The translations under genes and the position numbers were made by a program. From contig NZ_CP186925.1 of the NCBI RefSeq assembly GCF_049562855.1, positions 186,001 to 250,000 of the forward strand: a DNA stretch of 64,000 bases, written 5' to 3'. Under the pieces are notes generated by a model. That model did not search any database. It worked only from the letters and a program-made list of their open reading frames with translations, and was not told where the DNA came from. This document shows, one piece after another, positions 59,937 through 64,000 of this stretch. Source of the stretch: Ruminococcus_C callidus (GTDB lineage: Bacteria; Bacillota; Clostridia; Oscillospirales; Ruminococcaceae). Each line of letters begins with the position of its first letter. Positions within the stretch are counted from its first letter, which is position 1.

Positions 59937-62438
59937 ATGAGTTTATTTACAGGAGCAGTGCTGCTGGGGGTTGTACTGGCGGCACTGACAGTTGGTGTCT
60001 GGTGGAAAAAGACCAATGTGCTGGAACTTTTGGTGCTGGGCGTGGTTTACTGGCTCTGCACATGGGTGATTTCCGGCATGGGGCTTTTTGTACTGGATCA
60101 GTTTTCGCTGCGGCGTTGTGTCATTGCAGCAGTTTCTGTGGAACTGCTGGTAGGCATTGCGGCAGTATTGGTACGAAAGCTGCGGGACAAGACCCCGTGG
60201 AAACAGCTGGTGCGGATTTCATGGAACGTGCGTGCCTACTGGATTCCTGCGGTGGTGCTTGCCGGCGGTTTTGTGCTGGTGGCATTCAAGCATGAGCTGT
60301 TTGGCATGGGACAGGACGAGGGCGTGTATCAGACGGTGGCGGTCAACTTCCTGAACGGCATCACAGACCGCCAGCAGGACTTTGCGGAATATCATACGCT
60401 TTCCAAGGAGCAGCAGGAATTGTTTCACGACAAGGTGTTTTCCTACTTGGTGGGATACGACTTGGAAACAGAGGATTATCCCGCTACAGTCTATGACCGC
60501 AATGTCAGTCCGGTTTCCGGCATCTATCACGGAATCCCCACCTATGCATCGATGCTGGCAATGTGGGGAAAAATCTTCGGTATGGCAAATATGCAGGGGG
60601 TACAGACCTTATGCTATGGCTGTACTATTTTTTTGTTGTTTTTTCTTTGCCAAAATTTGAAAATTCGGAAAAGCAGCAGTGCACTTGCCTGTGCAGTATT
60701 CGCGGCTTCGCCAATCGTGGTCTGGGTGGAAAAGTCCGCTCTGACGGAAAGTTTTCTGGCGGTGCTGCTGGTATTGTTCCTCTATTTGCTGACAGATGAG
60801 GAACACCCTTATCGGCAATGGCTTTCGATCATTCCCATTGCTGTTTTTTCGTGCTTTCACGTGTCGATTTATACCATGATACCGCTGTTTGTGGTGCTTT
60901 ATGGCGGCATGTTCTGGATCACCCGCCGGAAAAGCTTTGCGATTCTCATGCCGGTGACACTTGTGGGCTATTGCATCAGCTTTTTCGCCATGCGGCATGT
61001 CCAGCCGTTCTACACCATGAACAACTACCGCCCGTTTTTCGTGGCAGGGATCTCCCCGAAAGATCTGCCGGTGCTGGTGCCGCTGCTGTGCGGCGTGGGG
61101 CTGGTGGCTGTGGGAATCTACCTGTGTCTGGTCTATTTCCTGATCTGCCGGAAAAATCGGGACACTTCCACGGAAGTCTATATGCAGTGGGTGCAGCACT
61201 CCAAAATTGCAGTGGTGCTGGTAGAATTCCTGTTGGTGGCACTGGTGCTGTACATCGGTGCAAAGGTGCTTACCGCAGAAAATCCATTGCTGAAATTGCA
61301 GGGGAACACCCTGTGGGGATTTGTCTGTGGTTCGGGCTTGTTCCTGCTGCCCATTGCGTGGGTAGTGGGTGTGATTTGCCCGAAAACCTATCTGGAAACG
61401 CCCAAGCATCTGGTGATACTGGTAGCCGCATGTTACTGCGTGGTGGTGTACTCTGCATTTTTGCGGACAGAGGTGGAATTCTACTATTATTATGGTCGCT
61501 ATCTGGCACCGTTTATGCCCATTGCCGCCGTGTTTGCGGCACTGACACTGGACAAACTCCGTGCGAGAGTGACGCTGCCGGTGATGACGGCATGCCTGCT
61601 GTTTGTTTCGCCCTTTGACTATTTTCTGGCGACGCATCAGGACGACACCCGCATGACATGGTCGGTGCTGGAGGACTTGTCCAATGAGATCGATTCTGAT
61701 GACTGCGTGATCGTCGGCGACGACGACATGTGGACACTGTATCTGACGCTGCGTGCCACCACCGGTGCGGCAATGTATCCGGAAATGGAAGATCCGGAAA
61801 CACAGGCGGCAGAACTGGCTGAGCAGTATGACCATGTGTACTATCTGGGGAATGGCAAGTGGAACGATTCCTTTGAGCATCAGTTCCAGCAGGTATACAC
61901 CAATACCATTACCCAGAGCACAGATGAAAACTACAGCAATACCGGCAGACGCATCATCATGTTCCCGCTGTCCTATCAGGAAGTCAGCTATACGGTTTCC
62001 CTGTATGCGTACTGGGGCGAGGAACAGAACCTGTCCTATCCGGCAAGCACCTGTGCCAATACGGCATACTTTGGGTTCTATCCGCTGGAAGGGAACTTCT
62101 GCTGGTCGGGCAGCGAGAACGCTTCCGTGCAGTGTGACCTGCAAAAGCGGGATTACAATATGACGGTTTCGCTGGGCGGAGCCGTGCCGCTGTACCAGAT
62201 CCACCAGAATCCGTATGTGGTGCATGTGTTGGTAAACGGCAACGACGTTGGAACGATCACGCTGGACGACCAGCAAAACGACGGTGCGTATACGCTGTCG
62301 GTGTCCAAGGAAGTCCTGCACGACGGCTCGAACATTGTCACATTCCAGTCGAAACTCTGGAAGGGCAGCTGTGTGATGGAGGACGATGAACGGGAGCTGG
62401 GAATCCCGTTGCAGGATGTGGAATTCGAAGCGGCATAA
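59937..62438 (+). CDS. Large membrane protein, GT-C (GT39/ArnT-like) glycosyltransferase
   Basis: This protein of about 833 residues has roughly 12 hydrophobic segments in the first 570 residues and a soluble C-terminal part of about 260 residues with beta-rich character. Between the early segments the loop ELFGMGQDEGVYQTVAVNFL has the acidic DE pair found in GT-C enzymes of the PMT/ArnT type, followed by NVSPVSGIYHGIPTYAS. Such enzymes use polyprenyl-phosphate sugars outside the membrane. The next gene would make that donor. ATG 59937 is preferred; GTG 59916 is possible. The family call is by architecture. Confidence 0.75.
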   Translation: MSLFTGAVLLGVVLAALTVGVWWKKTNVLELLVLGVVYWLCTWVISGMGLFVLDQFSLRRCVIAAVSVELLVGIAAVLVRKLRDKTPWKQLVRISWNVRAYWIPAVVLAGGFVLVAFKHELFGMGQDEGVYQTVAVNFLNGITDRQQDFAEYHTLSKEQQELFHDKVFSYLVGYDLETEDYPATVYDRNVSPVSGIYHGIPTYASMLAMWGKIFGMANMQGVQTLCYGCTIFLLFFLCQNLKIRKSSSALACAVFAASPIVVWVEKSALTESFLAVLLVLFLYLLTDEEHPYRQWLSIIPIAVFSCFHVSIYTMIPLFVVLYGGMFWITRRKSFAILMPVTLVGYCISFFAMRHVQPFYTMNNYRPFFVAGISPKDLPVLVPLLCGVGLVAVGIYLCLVYFLICRKNRDTSTEVYMQWVQHSKIAVVLVEFLLVALVLYIGAKVLTAENPLLKLQGNTLWGFVCGSGLFLLPIAWVVGVICPKTYLETPKHLVILVAACYCVVVYSAFLRTEVEFYYYYGRYLAPFMPIAAVFAALTLDKLRARVTLPVMTACLLFVSPFDYFLATHQDDTRMTWSVLEDLSNEIDSDDCVIVGDDDMWTLYLTLRATTGAAMYPEMEDPETQAAELAEQYDHVYYLGNGKWNDSFEHQFQQVYTNTITQSTDENYSNTGRRIIMFPLSYQEVSYTVSLYAYWGEEQNLSYPASTCANTAYFGFYPLEGNFCWSGSENASVQCDLQKRDYNMTVSLGGAVPLYQIHQNPYVVHVLVNGNDVGTITLDDQQNDGAYTLSVSKEVLHDGSNIVTFQSKLWKGSCVMEDDERELGIPLQDVEFEAA

Positions 62439-62472
62439 GCGGCTCTGAAATATGGAGAAAGGGAAGAAGTAT

Positions 62473-63471
62473 ATGAAACTGATCATTCAGGTACCATGTT
62501 ACAATGAGGAGAAAACACTGGAACTGGCGTACAATGACCTGCCCCGTCACATTGACGGCATCGATACCATTGAGTATCTGATTATCAACGACGGCAGCAA
62601 GGACAAGACGGTACAGCGGGCGAGAGAACTGGGATTTCACCATGTCGTGTCGTTCCGGCGGAACAAGGGTCTGGCACGGGGCTTTATGGCTGGTCTGGAC
62701 GCTTGCCTGCGGCTGGGTGCGGACATTATCGTCAACACCGATGCAGACAACCAGTACTGCGGCGAGGACATCGAAAAGCTGGTGCGTCCGATTCTGGATC
62801 GCAAGGCGGATATGGTCATCGGCGAACGTCCCATTGACGAAACCGAACACTTTTCGTGGAAAAAGAAGAAATTCCAGCATCTGGGCAGCTGGGTGGTACG
62901 GGTGGCTTCGAACACTGACGTACCGGACGCACCGTCCGGCTTTCGGGCATATTCCAGAGAAACTGCCATGCGAATGAACGTGGTCAACGAGTATACCTAC
63001 ACGCTGGAAACGATTATTCAGGCGGGACAGAGCAAAATGGCAGTGGCTTCGGTGCCGATCCGCACCAATCCGGAAACCCGCCCCTCCCGTCTGTTTTCCA
63101 GCATGTGGCGGTACATGAAGCGTTCCGCATCGGTGATCATTCGCTCTACGGCAATGTACCGCCCGCTGCATTTCTTCGGCGTTCTGGGAACGATCCTGTT
63201 CCTGCTGGGCGTTGCTGTGGGAGTTCGTTTTCTGGTGTACTTCTGCATGGGCGGCGGACACGGCCATGTGCAGTCGCTGATTCTGGCATCGTCCCTGATG
63301 ATGATCGGATTCCAGACCATTACCATTGGTCTGCTGGGGGATACTGTGGCAGCCAACCGGAAGCTGCTGGAAGATGTGCAGTATCACGTGCGGAAAATGG
63401 ACTATGACGATCATCCGGAAGCCAAAACGCCGGACGACAAGCCCTTGCCGGAGCAGGCAGAACAGAAATAA
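62473..63471 (+). CDS. Glycosyltransferase family 2, polyprenyl-phosphate sugar synthase-like
   Basis: ATG 62473 follows GAAAGGGAAG; the ATG at 62452 has no site. The GT-A domain has IIQVPCYNEEKTLELAYNDL, YLIINDGSKDKT, the DxD in IIVNTDADNQY and a QxxRW-like later region; two C-terminal membrane segments (FFGVLGTILFLLGVAVGVRF; LILASSLMMIGFQTITIGLL) match DPM1/GtrB-type enzymes that load a sugar onto polyprenyl phosphate. This fits the upstream GT-C protein as user of the lipid-linked sugar. A terminator follows. Confidence 0.9.
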   Translation: MKLIIQVPCYNEEKTLELAYNDLPRHIDGIDTIEYLIINDGSKDKTVQRARELGFHHVVSFRRNKGLARGFMAGLDACLRLGADIIVNTDADNQYCGEDIEKLVRPILDRKADMVIGERPIDETEHFSWKKKKFQHLGSWVVRVASNTDVPDAPSGFRAYSRETAMRMNVVNEYTYTLETIIQAGQSKMAVASVPIRTNPETRPSRLFSSMWRYMKRSASVIIRSTAMYRPLHFFGVLGTILFLLGVAVGVRFLVYFCMGGGHGHVQSLILASSLMMIGFQTITIGLLGDTVAANRKLLEDVQYHVRKMDYDDHPEAKTPDDKPLPEQAEQK

Positions 63472-63480
63472 AACATTTTT

Positions 63481-63512
63481 GAGCGGTGCTGCAAAAGCAA
63501 CACCGCTTTTGT
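63481..63512 (+). terminator. Terminator of the glycan cluster
   Basis: GCGGTGCTGC/GCAACACCGC followed by TTTTG. Confidence 0.88.
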
Positions 63513-63570
63513 TTGTGAGATGTGCTGAATTTGCAGAGAAAAGTTTGTGTAATATCACGTGTTGGAAAGG

Positions 63571-63599
63571 TTGACAAATCAAGAAAAAACCATTATAAT
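63571..63599 (+). promoter_or_regulatory. Promoter of the last gene
   Basis: TTGACA (63571-63576), 17 bases, TATAAT (63594-63599). Confidence 0.88.
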
Positions 63600-63668
63600 A
63601 AAATTAGGTAAATGGCTGTTAAAACGACAGAGATTTATCACATTTTCAACCAGAAAGGGGTTTTATTT

Positions 63669-64000
63669 ATGAAGATCAGAAAGGGTATTTCCGCGGTACT
63701 TGCAGGTGTCATGGCACTGGCGGCATTGCCGGTATCTGCCATGAGTGCAAGTGCTGAGGGAGCGTATGCACTGGGTGACGTAGATATGGACGGTTTCATC
63801 ACCGGCCACGATGCGGCTATGGTGACACATGCACTGTATGTGGACAATGAAGCAATGACCGCAGAACAGTTAAAGCTGGCAGATGTAAACGGTGACGGTG
63901 TTGTTGACCAGAGCGATGCAGACTGGATCCATGAGAATCAGGTGTATGAACTGGGAAAGACTGATAAAAGATTTCGAATGAATGCGATGACGGTTTATTA
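63669..64000 (+). CDS. Secreted dockerin-containing protein, 5' part (3' end outside window)
   Basis: ATG 63669 follows AAAGGGG. A signal peptide (GISAVLAGVMALAALPVSAMSA) is followed directly by a dockerin-type pair of calcium loops: GDVDMDGFITGHDAAMVTHA and ADVNGDGVVDQSDADWIHEN (about residues 35-95). The frame is open at the window end after about 110 codons. A dockerin at the extreme N-terminus is less common than at the C-terminus; the main domain lies beyond the window. Confidence 0.85.
   Translation, partial: MKIRKGISAVLAGVMALAALPVSAMSASAEGAYALGDVDMDGFITGHDAAMVTHALYVDNEAMTAEQLKLADVNGDGVVDQSDADWIHENQVYELGKTDKRFRMNAMTVY

Noticed and set aside
41010..63847. Long minus-strand frames opposite the fab, acc and glycan genes
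   Set aside because: All are antisense to genes with catalytic motifs and ribosome binding sites; high GC keeps the reverse frames open.

Overview
The window looks like a chromosomal segment of a dockerin-encoding Ruminococcus (Oscillospiraceae). The signs are a fairly high GC content, strong AGGAGG-type ribosome binding sites, Gram-positive gene orders (ffh-rpsP-khpA-rimM-trmD; fabH-fabK-fabG-fabF-acc-acp), spo0A and spoIVB, and two secreted proteins with type I dockerin motifs. A cellulosome-forming species such as R. champanellensis would fit, but that is an inference. No phage, plasmid, CRISPR array or transposase gene is visible.

Layout. 1-6.1 kb: a truncated histidine kinase, an ECF sigma factor fused by overlap to a damaged membrane partner, a sodium symporter, and two lineage-type proteins (an RRXRR/PLMP-like small protein and an SCP2-like protein with a histone-H1-like tail). 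6.3-11.2 kb: ylxM-ffh-rpsP-khpA-rimM-trmD, then HPr preceded by a probable short leader ORF. 11.3-15.3 kb: spoIVB (minus strand), a membrane protein, spo0A and a flavin reductase-like gene. 15.5-25.4 kb: an arginine cluster argG-argH-(2 small genes)-argC-argJ-argB-(2 membrane genes)-argD-argF. 25.8-32.2 kb: an rRNA locus with four tandem promoters, 16S-tRNA-Ala-tRNA-Ile-23S, then a new promoter with tRNA-Lys-tRNA-Glu-5S-tRNA-Asn, and a convergent tRNA-Trp. 32.4-36.3 kb: a small unknown gene with a structured leader, two COG0523-type metal GTPases (one with a triplicated His/Cys repeat, one fused to a DUF1980-like domain), a string of eight hairpins, and a PdaA-like deacetylase. 36.5-41 kb: metY, cysteine desulfurase, IscU-like scaffold and a dockerin protein. 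41-52.1 kb: fabD-aroE-aroK (minus strand) diverging from the full type II fatty acid synthesis operon through acpP. 52.3-63.5 kb: a surface-glycan export and assembly cluster (Wzm/Wzt transporter, FkbM methyltransferase, coiled-coil protein, three GT4 enzymes, a large GT-C-like membrane protein, a GT2). 63.7 kb to the edge: the start of another dockerin protein.

The most striking non-coding signal is a family of about 15 dispersed, near-palindromic elements (30 to 330 bp) in intergenic spaces. Two subfamilies have different but internally matched arms (AAGGAAACACTG/CAGTGTTTCC and AAGGCAATACCG/CGGTATTGCC). Their edges carry TA dinucleotides, and they repeatedly sit on stop codons, so that TAA is read as the element edge. 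This is what a MITE of the IS630/mariner type with TA target duplication would produce. Other structured sequences stand apart from this family: the hairpin string at 35.2 kb, the long hairpin after rpsP, and the leader of the 32.5-kb gene.
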